From contig CAMZOI010000001.1 of the NCBI GenBank assembly GCA_947331495.1, positions 868,001 to 932,000 on the forward strand: a DNA stretch of 64,000 nucleotides, read 5' to 3'. A model generated the notes under the pieces. That model searched no databases. It worked only from the letters and a program-made list of their open reading frames with translations, and was not told the DNA's origin. Position numbers and translations under genes: made by a program. The stretch is from Erythrobacteraceae bacterium Alg239-R51 (GTDB lineage Bacteria; Pseudomonadota; Alphaproteobacteria; Sphingomonadales; Sphingomonadaceae). This document shows, piece by piece, positions 55,483-63,685 of this stretch; positions within the stretch are counted from its first letter, which is position 1, and every line of letters starts with the position of its first letter.

Positions 55483-57166
55483 CTGCCGACGCCTCCGGTT
55501 CGGGAATTACATCGAATGCCACGGTCATTCGCTTCGCCTGTGTGAACGGGGTCGTGCCGTGATAGAGCGTTGAGGGGAACAGCGCGAGCTTGCCCGGCTC
55601 TGGCCGGATGGTCGCCAGCGGCCCCAGATCGAGTTGCAGATCTGGCGGCGGGCGCCCGATCTCGAGACAGCCCGCCCCTGAGTTTTCCGAGGGCGGTTCC
55701 GGAACAATCATGTAAACCGCCGAGGACAGAACTCCTTGCGGATGGATATGCGAGGCATGGTGATCGCCGCCCCCGGCCAGCCGGACCGACCACGAACCGG
55801 CCAGGCGCCACTGAGTGTTGCGGTACCGCAGTAAGGGATGGGTCGCATCGTAGCGGGGTAGGCCCTGTCGGAATGTTTCCAGCGTGGCAAGGATGGCGCG
55901 GTGCAATTCGGCGAAGACCGGCTCGTGCCGCATGAACAGGCTGTGGCGCGTCTGTGTTCCGCCACGTAGCGACTGGCCAAGCGGGAAGGGGGAGCGGTCA
56001 TGCAGTTCGTCGAGCGCCTCTCGCGCGCGACCAAGCAACTCATCCTCGGCCTCGAGCGCGATGAGGCGAACAAGTCCCTCCTGTTCGTGCAGCCACGCCG
56101 CGCGTTCGTCGTCAAGCAAGCGCCAGGCCAGCCCGCGCAAGGCCCAGGCCGAGACGTCGTTCGGATCGAGCGCGATCGCCTCGCCAGCCAGCGCTTCTGC
56201 ACGCTGATAGTCGTGCCGCCGCAGCCAATGCCGGCATTCATGCAGCAACCGATCGATGGATCGAAGCGACAGATCTGCGAAGATCTCTTCGGCCCGGTCG
56301 AGATCGCCTGCCGTGCCCGCATATGCGGCCTCGTACAACGCGAAGCGCGGTTCTGAATCGAAGCGACCGCGCGCGCTTGCAATTATTTTCGCAGCCTCGG
56401 CGGGGCGGTCGACAGAAGCCATGAGCCGCGCGTGTTCGGTCGGGATGTTGGGATCCTGTGGCAGTCGCTTGGCTGCTCGCGCGAAGTGATCGGCAAAATC
56501 CGTATCGCCCTCTGCCAGCCGCAACTGCGCGAGGAATTTCAGCCCTTCGATCCAGCCGGGGGCCTGCTCGACGACCTGTTCGATGATGCCCCGCGCACCC
56601 TTGTGATCGCCGTCGACGTCGAGAGCCTGGGCTTTTCCCAGCCACAGGTTCGCATCGCCCGAATTGCGGGCCAGCGCCCGGTCGAACCGCGCGGATGCGT
56701 CATGCTCGGCGCGTTCCAGCGCGACGCGGGCTCGCCCGTGAAGGCCGCGGATATGAGCAGGGTCGATGGCGAGGCACCGGTCATAGGACTGCGCCGCCGC
56801 ACCAGCCTTGCCGCAAGTGCGTTCGGCATTCGCCCGAGCCGACCAGTATTTCGCGGATTTTACACCGAGCCGCTCGGCCTTCTCGAGGACTTGTACCGCC
56901 CGTGTCGACTGGCCCATCCGACCGAGCGCGATGGCCCGGTTGAGCGCGAAGTCCAGCCGCTCCGGCGCCATGCCGGCGGCGCTGGCGAAATACGCTTCGG
57001 CCTTTCCCGCATCGCCTTGCCTCAGGGCGAGCGACCCAGCGCTGTTTGCAAGCTCGGCATTGCCGGGGTGCGCGGCCAGACCGTGTTCGAGTATCCTGCG
57101 CGCCTCCTGGTGCCTGCCAGCCCGCTCGGCCGCCTCGGACTTGAAGTGCCACTCGTGCGGGTTCAC
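55475..57166 (-). CDS. TPR protein fused to a C-terminal 2OG-Fe(II) oxygenase domain
   Basis: A 563-residue two-part protein. Residues 1-320 are tetratricopeptide-like helical repeats (GRHQEARRILEHGLAAHPGN, RAIALGRMGQSTRAVQVLEKA). The C-terminal 170 residues are a 2OG-Fe(II) oxygenase of the PF13759-like group with iron ligands in HIHPQG (His473, His475), distal His536 in LYHGTTPF and the 2OG-binding Arg near 544 (KRMTVAFDV). Start GTG 57166 overlaps the previous stop as GTGA; no ATG fits. Predicted role: hydroxylation of a protein or peptide docked on the repeats. Confidence 0.82.
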   Translation of the reverse strand: MNPHEWHFKSEAAERAGRHQEARRILEHGLAAHPGNAELANSAGSLALRQGDAGKAEAYFASAAGMAPERLDFALNRAIALGRMGQSTRAVQVLEKAERLGVKSAKYWSARANAERTCGKAGAAAQSYDRCLAIDPAHIRGLHGRARVALERAEHDASARFDRALARNSGDANLWLGKAQALDVDGDHKGARGIIEQVVEQAPGWIEGLKFLAQLRLAEGDTDFADHFARAAKRLPQDPNIPTEHARLMASVDRPAEAAKIIASARGRFDSEPRFALYEAAYAGTAGDLDRAEEIFADLSLRSIDRLLHECRHWLRRHDYQRAEALAGEAIALDPNDVSAWALRGLAWRLLDDERAAWLHEQEGLVRLIALEAEDELLGRAREALDELHDRSPFPLGQSLRGGTQTRHSLFMRHEPVFAELHRAILATLETFRQGLPRYDATHPLLRYRNTQWRLAGSWSVRLAGGGDHHASHIHPQGVLSSAVYMIVPEPPSENSGAGCLEIGRPPPDLQLDLGPLATIRPEPGKLALFPSTLYHGTTPFTQAKRMTVAFDVIPEPEASADG

Positions 57167-57903
57167 CGGTCGCGCAGCCACCCAGTTATCGCCAGTCGGC
57201 CCATCGGCGCGAAGGGCGGAACGTAGCTCACCATATGGCTCTGTGGTACGGCAAACAGGTTGAGTGCGTTGAAGCGCGGCCGAAATCCTTCGATCACGTC
57301 GCCATCCTCGTCGAGGAACAGAAGATATCCGCCCCAGTCCGGATGCCAGTCTTCGCGTGCAAGATTGAGGACATAGGCCACCTTCCATCCTTCGGCGACA
57401 TGGCTGTCGATATGCCGCCCAAGATAATGGTTCGCCGCGAAAAGAGTGGCCTGCCCGTCTGCCTTGACCAGATCGTCGAACCCGGTGACTTCACGGGCGA
57501 GGTCGAGAAAGTCCGGCGTATTCAGATATTCCAGCAGCATCTCGTGCACGCCGCCGGGATCCCATTTCTGGTTCACCGCCTCGACGATGGGGTAATGGGC
57601 AAAGCGGAAGGCGTAATCGCCCTTCGCCGAGGCTTCATGCGCCTGGTTGGCCATGCGATTCACGGCCTCGGCGCCATTGCTGTCGGCAATTTGCGCCTGG
57701 GTGAAGCTGGCCGGTTTTGCACCCCCCTTGTCGCCCGCCTGAACGGCCATTCCCCACTTTGTGGCGCGGGTCAGGATCATCTGGATCTCGCGCGCCGTCT
57801 CCTCGGTCAGCACGTCCCGGATCTGGACGCGAGAATGCTTCGCGAAGCGCCTGGCGCAGGCCTTGCGGTCGATGGCGGGATTGATTTCGAAAAGCTTCTT
57901 CAT
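57163..57903 (-). CDS. 2OG-Fe(II) oxygenase
   Basis: A 246-residue 2-oxoglutarate/Fe(II) dioxygenase of the prolyl-hydroxylase-like type. The facial triad is His164-x-Asp166 (LGRHIDSHV) and His223 (PQSHMVSYV), with Arg236 for 2OG in GRLAITGW. The double-stranded helix runs from about residue 155 to 245. MKKLFEINPAIDRK at 57903 is the chosen start over 57942. It heads the operon, and its stop is shared with the GTG start of the TPR/2OG gene. The substrate is unknown. Confidence 0.85.
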   Translation of the reverse strand: MKKLFEINPAIDRKACARRFAKHSRVQIRDVLTEETAREIQMILTRATKWGMAVQAGDKGGAKPASFTQAQIADSNGAEAVNRMANQAHEASAKGDYAFRFAHYPIVEAVNQKWDPGGVHEMLLEYLNTPDFLDLAREVTGFDDLVKADGQATLFAANHYLGRHIDSHVAEGWKVAYVLNLAREDWHPDWGGYLLFLDEDGDVIEGFRPRFNALNLFAVPQSHMVSYVPPFAPMGRLAITGWLRDR

Positions 57904-58013
57904 GGTCGTCGATGCTTTTGCATCGCGCAGGGCCGCTTGCAAGCACCCGTCGCTTGACCTTTACGTCAACGGTACATACCCCGTGGCAATTCGAAACCCA
58001 AGGAGAACCCCTG

Positions 58014-59186
58014 ATGCCCGAAGCCTATATCGTCGAAGCCGTCCGGACTGCCGGGGGCAAGCGCGGAGGGCGGCTTGCAGGTGTGCACCCGGTCGATCTC
58101 GCCGCCCAATCGCTCGATGCGATCATGGAGCGTAGCGGTCTGGATGCCAAAGCGGTCGACGATGTTGTGATGGGCTGCGTCAGCCAGGGCGGCGAACAGG
58201 CCATGCAGGTCGGGCGCAACGCAGTGCTTGCCAGCAAGCACCTGGGCGAGGGCGTTCCCGCCGTCACCATCGACCGGCAGTGCGGATCGAGCCAGCAGGC
58301 AATCCAGTTCGCAGCGCAGGCTGTGATGAGCGGTACGCAGGACGTGGTCATCGCATCGGGCGTGGAAAGCATGAGCCGGGTCCCGATGGGCTCAACCGCC
58401 ATGTTCCACATGAAAGAAGGGCTGGGGAACTACAAGTCTCCGGGACTGGAGGAGAAATATCCCGGTATCCAGTGGTCCCAGTTCATGGGCGCCGAAATGA
58501 TTGCCCAGAAGCATGGTTTTTCCAAGGACGACCTCGACCGCTTCGCATTGCACAGTCACGAGAAGGCGGCCCGCGCGACGAAGGATGGCGCGTTCCGTGA
58601 CGAGCTTGTGCCGGTTCCCATCGAGACCGCCGAGGGCGAAGAAATGCATACGGTCGACGAAGGCATTCGCTTCGATGCCAGCCTGGACGGTATCGCGTCG
58701 GTCAAGAAGTTGTCCGAAGAAGGCAAGATCACGGCCGCCACCAGCAGCCAGATCTGCGACGGATCGAGCGCGGTGCTGGTCGTCAGCGAACAGGCGCTGA
58801 AGGATCATGGGCTGACACCTCTCGCGCGTATCCACAACCTCACGGTGACCGCCGGGGACCCGGTTATCATGCTCGAGGAGCCACTTTTCGCAACCGATCG
58901 TGCGTTGAAGCGAGCCGGACTGAACATCGGAGATATCGACCTTTACGAAGTGAACGAGGCCTTCGCTCCCGTGCCGCTCGCCTGGCTCAAGCATACCGAT
59001 GCCGATCCCGACAGGCTCAACGTCAATGGCGGCGCAATAGCACTCGGCCATCCGCTGGGCGCATCGGGGACCAAACTGATGGCCACGCTCGTTCATGCAT
59101 TGAAGGCGCGGGGCAAGAAATACGGCCTGCAGACGATGTGCGAGGGCGGCGGAGTCGCCAACGTAACCATCGTCGAAGCGCTCTGA
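58014..59186 (+). CDS. Thiolase (acetyl-CoA C-acyltransferase family)
   Basis: A 390-residue thiolase that condenses or splits acyl-CoA. Nucleophile Cys90 is in VTIDRQCGSSQQA, His346 in GGAIALGHPLGASGT and the second Cys376 in MCEGGGVANV. The MCEGGG form replaces the more usual CIGGG, as in a recognised thiolase subgroup of these bacteria. AAGGAGA precedes ATG 58014. It is followed by an SDR and a crotonase, so a beta-oxidation-like or CoA-ester pathway is likely. Confidence 0.93.
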   Translation: MPEAYIVEAVRTAGGKRGGRLAGVHPVDLAAQSLDAIMERSGLDAKAVDDVVMGCVSQGGEQAMQVGRNAVLASKHLGEGVPAVTIDRQCGSSQQAIQFAAQAVMSGTQDVVIASGVESMSRVPMGSTAMFHMKEGLGNYKSPGLEEKYPGIQWSQFMGAEMIAQKHGFSKDDLDRFALHSHEKAARATKDGAFRDELVPVPIETAEGEEMHTVDEGIRFDASLDGIASVKKLSEEGKITAATSSQICDGSSAVLVVSEQALKDHGLTPLARIHNLTVTAGDPVIMLEEPLFATDRALKRAGLNIGDIDLYEVNEAFAPVPLAWLKHTDADPDRLNVNGGAIALGHPLGASGTKLMATLVHALKARGKKYGLQTMCEGGGVANVTIVEAL

Positions 59187-59224
59187 AATTCGAAACGACG
59201 TGATCAGGAAGAGAGAGAATTATA

Positions 59225-60010
59225 ATGGAAGTCAGCAGCAATACACCCGCTATCGTAACCGGCGGCGCATCGGGTCTGGGTGAAGCGACCGCCCGCGCCA
59301 TCGCCGCGAAGGGCGCCAAGGTGGCCATCTTCGACATGAACGAGGAGAAGGGCGAAGCGGTTGCCAAGGACATCGGAGGGGTCTTTTGCAAGGTCAACGT
59401 GACCAGCGAAGAAGACGTCGATGCCGGTTTCGCGAAGGCGCGCGAGGCGCACGGGCAGGAACGCATCCTCGTCAACTGCGCCGGGATCGGCAACGCGATC
59501 AAGACCGCCAGCCGCGACAAGCAGAGCGGCGAGATCAAGCATTTCCCCCTGCAGGCTTTTGAATTCGTGATCCAGGTCAATCTGATCGGCACGTTCCGGT
59601 GCATTGCCAAGTCGGCCGCCGGCATGATGTCGCTCAATCCGTTGAGCGACGAGGGCGATCGCGGAGCCATCGTCAACACCGCATCGGTCGCGGCGGAAGA
59701 CGGGCAGATGGGGCAGGCGGCTTATTCGGCATCCAAGGGCGGGGTGGTCGGCATGACGCTGCCCATTGCGCGTGATCTGATGCGCGAAGGAATTCGGGTG
59801 AACACGATCCTGCCGGGCATTTTCAACACTCCTCTGATGAATGCCGCCCCGCCGCAGGTCAAGGAAGCACTGGCAGCCTCGGTTCCGTTTCCCAAGCGGC
59901 TTGGAAACGCAGAGGAATACGCCAATCTCGCCATGTGCATGATCGAGACCGGGTATTTCAACGGCGAGGATGTGCGCTTGGATGGTGCGATCCGCATGGC
60001 GCCGCGATGA
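59225..60010 (+). CDS. Short-chain dehydrogenase (3-hydroxyacyl-CoA dehydrogenase type 2-like)
   Basis: A 261-residue SDR. The cofactor motif is TGGASGLG (residues 12-19), followed by NCAGIG and the active site S..Y167-x3-K171 (AAYSASKGGVVG). The sequence, with RGAIVNTASVAAEDGQMGQ and GIRVNTILPGIFNTPLM, resembles HSD10-type 3-hydroxyacyl-CoA dehydrogenases. With the preceding thiolase, 38 bases upstream, it likely oxidises 3-hydroxyacyl-CoA with NAD+. Confidence 0.9.
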   Translation: MEVSSNTPAIVTGGASGLGEATARAIAAKGAKVAIFDMNEEKGEAVAKDIGGVFCKVNVTSEEDVDAGFAKAREAHGQERILVNCAGIGNAIKTASRDKQSGEIKHFPLQAFEFVIQVNLIGTFRCIAKSAAGMMSLNPLSDEGDRGAIVNTASVAAEDGQMGQAAYSASKGGVVGMTLPIARDLMREGIRVNTILPGIFNTPLMNAAPPQVKEALAASVPFPKRLGNAEEYANLAMCMIETGYFNGEDVRLDGAIRMAPR

Positions 60011-60073
60011 GCGCTCGCGGGTTTCGATTTTCCTACCGCATCGTTTTTGGATAACGACGGCGGAATGTATTTT

Positions 60074-60127
60074 ACGGCGCCCTTTCTCCCTAGTTTGGAC
60101 CGGGGAAGAACGGGCGCCGTTTTTTTG
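60074..60127 (+). terminator. Terminator between SDR and crotonase genes
   Basis: ACGGCGCCC (60074-60082) pairs with GGGCGCCGT (60112-60120), with a partly structured 29-base loop, then TTTTTTGG. It separates the thiolase-SDR pair from the crotonase-MarR pair. Confidence 0.75.
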
Positions 60128-60192
60128 GCCCAGGACAGTGTAACAGGCGGTCCATGTCTCGCTTTCCTGCGGTCTGCGAAGGAGAGACCGAC

Positions 60193-61065
60193 ATGACCGA
60201 TTACACTCAGATCAAGCTCGACATAGCTGACGGTATCGCCACCGTGACATTGCATCGGCCCGAGAAGATGAACGCCTTTACGCGGGTCATGATGCAGGAG
60301 TTCATCAACGCCCTCGACGTCACCGATGCCGACGACAGCGTGCGTGCCGTGATCGTCACCGGCCATGGCGAACGTGCCTTTTGTGCCGGCGCAGACCTTA
60401 CCCCCGAGAGTGGGGGGCATGTGTTTTCCGACCCGAATCCGGTCGACGACCTCTCCGACGAGCGCGTGCGCGACGGGGGCGGGCGGTTGACGCTACGCCT
60501 GTTCAATTCGAAGAAGCCCCTGATCGGGGCCTGCAATGGCGTGGCCGTTGGCGTTGGCGCGACCATGCAACTGCCGTTCGACATCCGCCTATGTTCGGAC
60601 AATGCCCGGTTCGGTTTCGTGTTCGCCCGCCGGGGAATTACGCCGGAAGCCGCATCGAGCTGGTTCCTGCCCCGGCTAGTGGGAATGCAGAAAGCGCTGG
60701 AATGGTGCATGACCGGGCGCATCTTCGATGCCAGCGAAGCTCGCGAGGCGGGGCTGGTGCGATCCGTCCACGGCCAGGGCGAACTAATGGATGCCGCGCG
60801 CGAAATAGCGCGCGAGATCGCGGACAACACCTCCGCCGTATCGGTGGCGATGACGCGGGCGATGCTCTGGCGGCTAGGGGCGACCGGCCATCCGATGGAC
60901 GCTCACCGGGTCGACAGTCGGGCGATCTACAACCTCAGCCGGAGCGCGGATGCTAAAGAGGGCATTGCAAGTTTCCTGGAAAAACGACCGCCCGATTATC
61001 CCGATACTGTCAGCAAGGACATGCCCGAATTCTATCCTTGGTGGGACGAACCGCAATATCGATAG
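60193..61065 (+). CDS. Crotonase/enoyl-CoA hydratase family protein
   Basis: A 290-residue crotonase. The oxyanion-hole segment GERAFCAGADLT and the second loop GACNGVAVGVGATMQLPFDIR are present, and the active-site region FARRGITPEAASSWFLPR has a catalytic Glu in TPEA. Length is slightly above the usual 260, with a C-terminal tail (FLEKRPPDYPDTVSKDMPEF). GGAGAG at 60181 favours ATG 60193 over 60154. The MarR gene begins 55 bases later. Confidence 0.92.
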   Translation: MTDYTQIKLDIADGIATVTLHRPEKMNAFTRVMMQEFINALDVTDADDSVRAVIVTGHGERAFCAGADLTPESGGHVFSDPNPVDDLSDERVRDGGGRLTLRLFNSKKPLIGACNGVAVGVGATMQLPFDIRLCSDNARFGFVFARRGITPEAASSWFLPRLVGMQKALEWCMTGRIFDASEAREAGLVRSVHGQGELMDAAREIAREIADNTSAVSVAMTRAMLWRLGATGHPMDAHRVDSRAIYNLSRSADAKEGIASFLEKRPPDYPDTVSKDMPEFYPWWDEPQYR

Positions 61066-61120
61066 TTGCGCTTGTGACAGTCACAACAGCAACGGCCTTG
61101 CCAAGCGGGCGGTCGCACCT

Positions 61121-61606
61121 ATGAATGAGATCATGCCGTCACGCCAGCCTTCACCGCGCCTTGCAGATTTCCTGCCCTATCAGCTCTCGATCGCGTCCAA
61201 CGCCGTCTCGACCCGCATTGCCGAGCAATACCGGCGTCGTTACGGTCTCAAGACAACCGAGTGGCGCATCATGGCGGTGCTCGGCGAACATGGCGCGATG
61301 TCGCAGCGCGACTTGTCCCAGCAGACTCTGATGGACAAGGTTCCCGTCAACCGCGCGTGCAAGAAGCTGGAAGATCGCGGGCTCGTTCGCCGTCTGCCCA
61401 ATGAGAGGGACGGCCGTTCGCACCTGCTCGAACTGACATCCGAAGGCGCGGGGGTTCATGCCGGAATAATGCCGCTCGCTTTGGGTATTGAGCGCGAACT
61501 GTTCTCGGTCTTGACCGAGAAGGAGCGAACAACTCTGCGCGACATGCTCGTACGTGTGCGTGAAAATGCCGGGGAATTCGATGCGGAGAGCCTGGCAGGC
61601 GGTTGA
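61121..61606 (+). CDS. MarR-family transcriptional regulator
   Basis: A 161-residue winged-helix regulator. The HTH is in MSQRDLSQQTLMDKVPVNRACKKLEDRGLVRR with the wing NERDGRSHLLELTSEG. Dimerisation helices flank it. ATG 61121 or 61133 can start it. It follows the crotonase gene and probably represses the crotonase and thiolase operons in response to an acyl-CoA or aromatic ligand, inferred from position. Confidence 0.88.
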   Translation: MNEIMPSRQPSPRLADFLPYQLSIASNAVSTRIAEQYRRRYGLKTTEWRIMAVLGEHGAMSQRDLSQQTLMDKVPVNRACKKLEDRGLVRRLPNERDGRSHLLELTSEGAGVHAGIMPLALGIERELFSVLTEKERTTLRDMLVRVRENAGEFDAESLAGG

Positions 61607-61619
61607 TGCCCGCCAGGCT
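61589..61619. terminator. Hairpin at the MarR/tadC convergence
   Basis: AGCCTGGC pairs with GCCAGGCT (61589-61596 with 61612-61619), overlapping the MarR stop, with TTCATT after it. It is the only terminator-like structure between the convergent MarR and tadC genes. Confidence 0.45.
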
Positions 61620-61631
61620 TTCATTCGTAGC

Positions 61632-62630
61632 TCAGCCTATGCCGCCGCTGAAGGCGTCCGCGATCGAACAGGCTGCCGGCCCGAGAATTACGATGAACAG
61701 CACCGGAAGGATGAACAGGATCAGTGGAACGGTCATGATCGCGGGAAGCCGGGCGGCCTTTTCCTCGGCGCGCATCATGCGCTCGTTGCGGAATTCGGCT
61801 GACAGGACGCGCAGCGCACTCGCCAGCGGCGTACCGTATTTTTCGGTCTGCACCATGGTCGTGACAACGCCCTTCACCGCTTCCAGGTTCACCCGATAAG
61901 CGAGGTTGCTGAATGCCTGCCGACGCTCGTTGAGGAACGACAGCTCGATCGCGGTCAGGGCGAATTCGTCGCCCAGTTCCGGATAGGCTCGACCCAGTTC
62001 CCTCGCCACGCGATTGAAGGCCGCGTCGACAGTCAGGCCGGCTTCGGCACAAATGACCAGCAGATCGAGCGCATCCGGCAGACCCTTGCGGATCAGGTCC
62101 GAGCGCTTCTTGGCGAGGTTCTGCAGATACAATTCGGGACCCTTGTAACCGATGAAAACTGCCAGGCCCAAAGCAGCGACGCGCTTCATTTCCCAATCGG
62201 GTTTGATCTCGAGAATATACAACAGCACGAATGCCGTAAGACCGAAAACAATCGGCAGGACAGCCCGCAGACCGATGACCAGGACGGCCAGTTCCTTGTT
62301 GCGGATACCAGCCCAGGCGAGCTTTTGCTGTACGTCCTCTACCTGGCTTTGCTGCAGCACCTTCATGTCGCCAAGGGCAGACTTGATCTTCTCGGTCTTG
62401 TCGTTCTTGCGAACGAGGCTTTGGCGCTTCTTGGCACTGGCTGTGACGAGGCCCATCTTGAGCTCTTCGCGGCGCCCTTCCAGCGCCTTGACCCGCTTGG
62501 CCATGGGATCCTTGATGGTGACCGCGGTATAAATCGCGAGCATGACCGCCAGCGCCGCGACCCCGGCCAGAATAGAGCCGACGACAATGACATCAAAGCC
62601 AAGCAGAGTGGGGCCGGTTGAACCTTCCAT
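61632..62630 (-). CDS. tadC: Tad pilus inner-membrane protein TadC
   Basis: A 332-residue type II secretion F-domain protein of the Tad (Flp) pilus platform. It has an N-terminal helix (about residues 14-33), a helical cytoplasmic part and helices near 120-140, 270-290 and 300-325. The F-domain is marked by RKGLPDALDLLVICAEAGLT and FALTAIELSFLNERRQAFSN. TadB and TadC form the platform for pilus assembly and surface attachment. It starts 18 bases after the tadB stop. Confidence 0.9.
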   Translation of the reverse strand: MEGSTGPTLLGFDVIVVGSILAGVAALAVMLAIYTAVTIKDPMAKRVKALEGRREELKMGLVTASAKKRQSLVRKNDKTEKIKSALGDMKVLQQSQVEDVQQKLAWAGIRNKELAVLVIGLRAVLPIVFGLTAFVLLYILEIKPDWEMKRVAALGLAVFIGYKGPELYLQNLAKKRSDLIRKGLPDALDLLVICAEAGLTVDAAFNRVARELGRAYPELGDEFALTAIELSFLNERRQAFSNLAYRVNLEAVKGVVTTMVQTEKYGTPLASALRVLSAEFRNERMMRAEEKAARLPAIMTVPLILFILPVLFIVILGPAACSIADAFSGGIG

Positions 62631-62648
62631 GGATCTTGCTTTCCTCGC

Positions 62649-63620
62649 TTAGATTTCGAAGCTGACCATCTTGGCCATGATGAAGGCGCCCAGGCTCATC
62701 CAGACGAGCCCGCCCAAGCCGGTGACGATCAGGCGGTCGTCTTCGAAGAAACCGCCAATATAAGAGGGGTTGATCCACCAGATCAGGAAGAAGACGATGA
62801 ACGGCAAGGCACCGACGATATAGGCCGAAGCCTTGGATTCAGAGCTCATCGCCCGAATCTTGAGCTTCATCTGAGCGCGTTTGCGCAGCACGTCCGACAG
62901 ATTGGACAATGTTTCCGCCAAATTGCCCCCGGTTTCGCGCTGTATGGCAAGGGTAATGCAAAAGAAGTTGAATTCAGGAATGCCGAGCCGATCGGCGGTG
63001 TTCTGCAGCGCATCCTCCATCGTCTTGCCGATCTTAATACGCTCGACGATACGCTTGAACTCGACCCCGACGGGCCCGTCGACCTCTTGCGCGACCACGC
63101 CGAGCGTTTCCGTCACCGGCAGGCCGGAACGAAGGCCTCGCACGAGCAACTCGATTGCGTCGGGGAATTTCGCGTTGAACAGGTTCGTGCGCTTCTTGAT
63201 CTGCCACCCGATAACGAAATGCGGGAGGCCGGCACCCACCAGCGTACCGACACCGAGCGAAAGCGGGATCGATCCGCTGCGCAGGAACAGGATCAGCGCG
63301 ACGGCCAGGCCAAGACCCAGGGAGGCGTAGGCGTATTGCGCAAGCGACCAGTTCTTCCCCGTCCGGTCGAGCCGAACGGCGAGTGCATCGATCCGTGAGC
63401 CGGAGCCTGCGACGACATGACGCTTTGGCTTTCGCGCCGCGATTGCTTTCTTGAACTGGGATTCAACCTTGGCGTCGGTACTCTCCGAATGGCGGTAACG
63501 CAGTTGCTGCAAGCGACGGTGGCCGACCTTGGCTGCGTTGGGACCGGCAAGCAAAGTGTAGGCAAGCACCAGAATTGCGAGGGTGCCGCCTGCCACCAGC
63601 ACGAGCTGAATGATGTTCAT
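62649..63620 (-). CDS. tadB: Tad pilus inner-membrane protein TadB
   Basis: A 323-residue F-domain protein. An N-terminal helix (about residues 5-25), a basic linker with RKPKRHVVAGSGSRIDALA, then F-domain segments FPDAIELLVRGLRSGLPVTE and FFCITLAIQRETGGNLAETL, and two C-terminal helices. Partner of TadC in the pilus platform. It starts 65 bases after the cpaE stop, with a GGAGACA ribosome site; no cpaF gene lies between. Confidence 0.92.
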   Translation of the reverse strand: MNIIQLVLVAGGTLAILVLAYTLLAGPNAAKVGHRRLQQLRYRHSESTDAKVESQFKKAIAARKPKRHVVAGSGSRIDALAVRLDRTGKNWSLAQYAYASLGLGLAVALILFLRSGSIPLSLGVGTLVGAGLPHFVIGWQIKKRTNLFNAKFPDAIELLVRGLRSGLPVTETLGVVAQEVDGPVGVEFKRIVERIKIGKTMEDALQNTADRLGIPEFNFFCITLAIQRETGGNLAETLSNLSDVLRKRAQMKLKIRAMSSESKASAYIVGALPFIVFFLIWWINPSYIGGFFEDDRLIVTGLGGLVWMSLGAFIMAKMVSFEI

Positions 63621-63685
63621 GCGCTGTCTCCGTTCGTCCCAGTTCGTGCAAGGTAAGAGCGCATTTCAGATGCGCGCGCACCGCG

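Noticed and set aside
61621-61650. TAGCTCAG resembling a tRNA D-arm
   Set aside because: It falls at the tadC 3' end, with no matching anticodon arm, T-arm motif or acceptor stem nearby.
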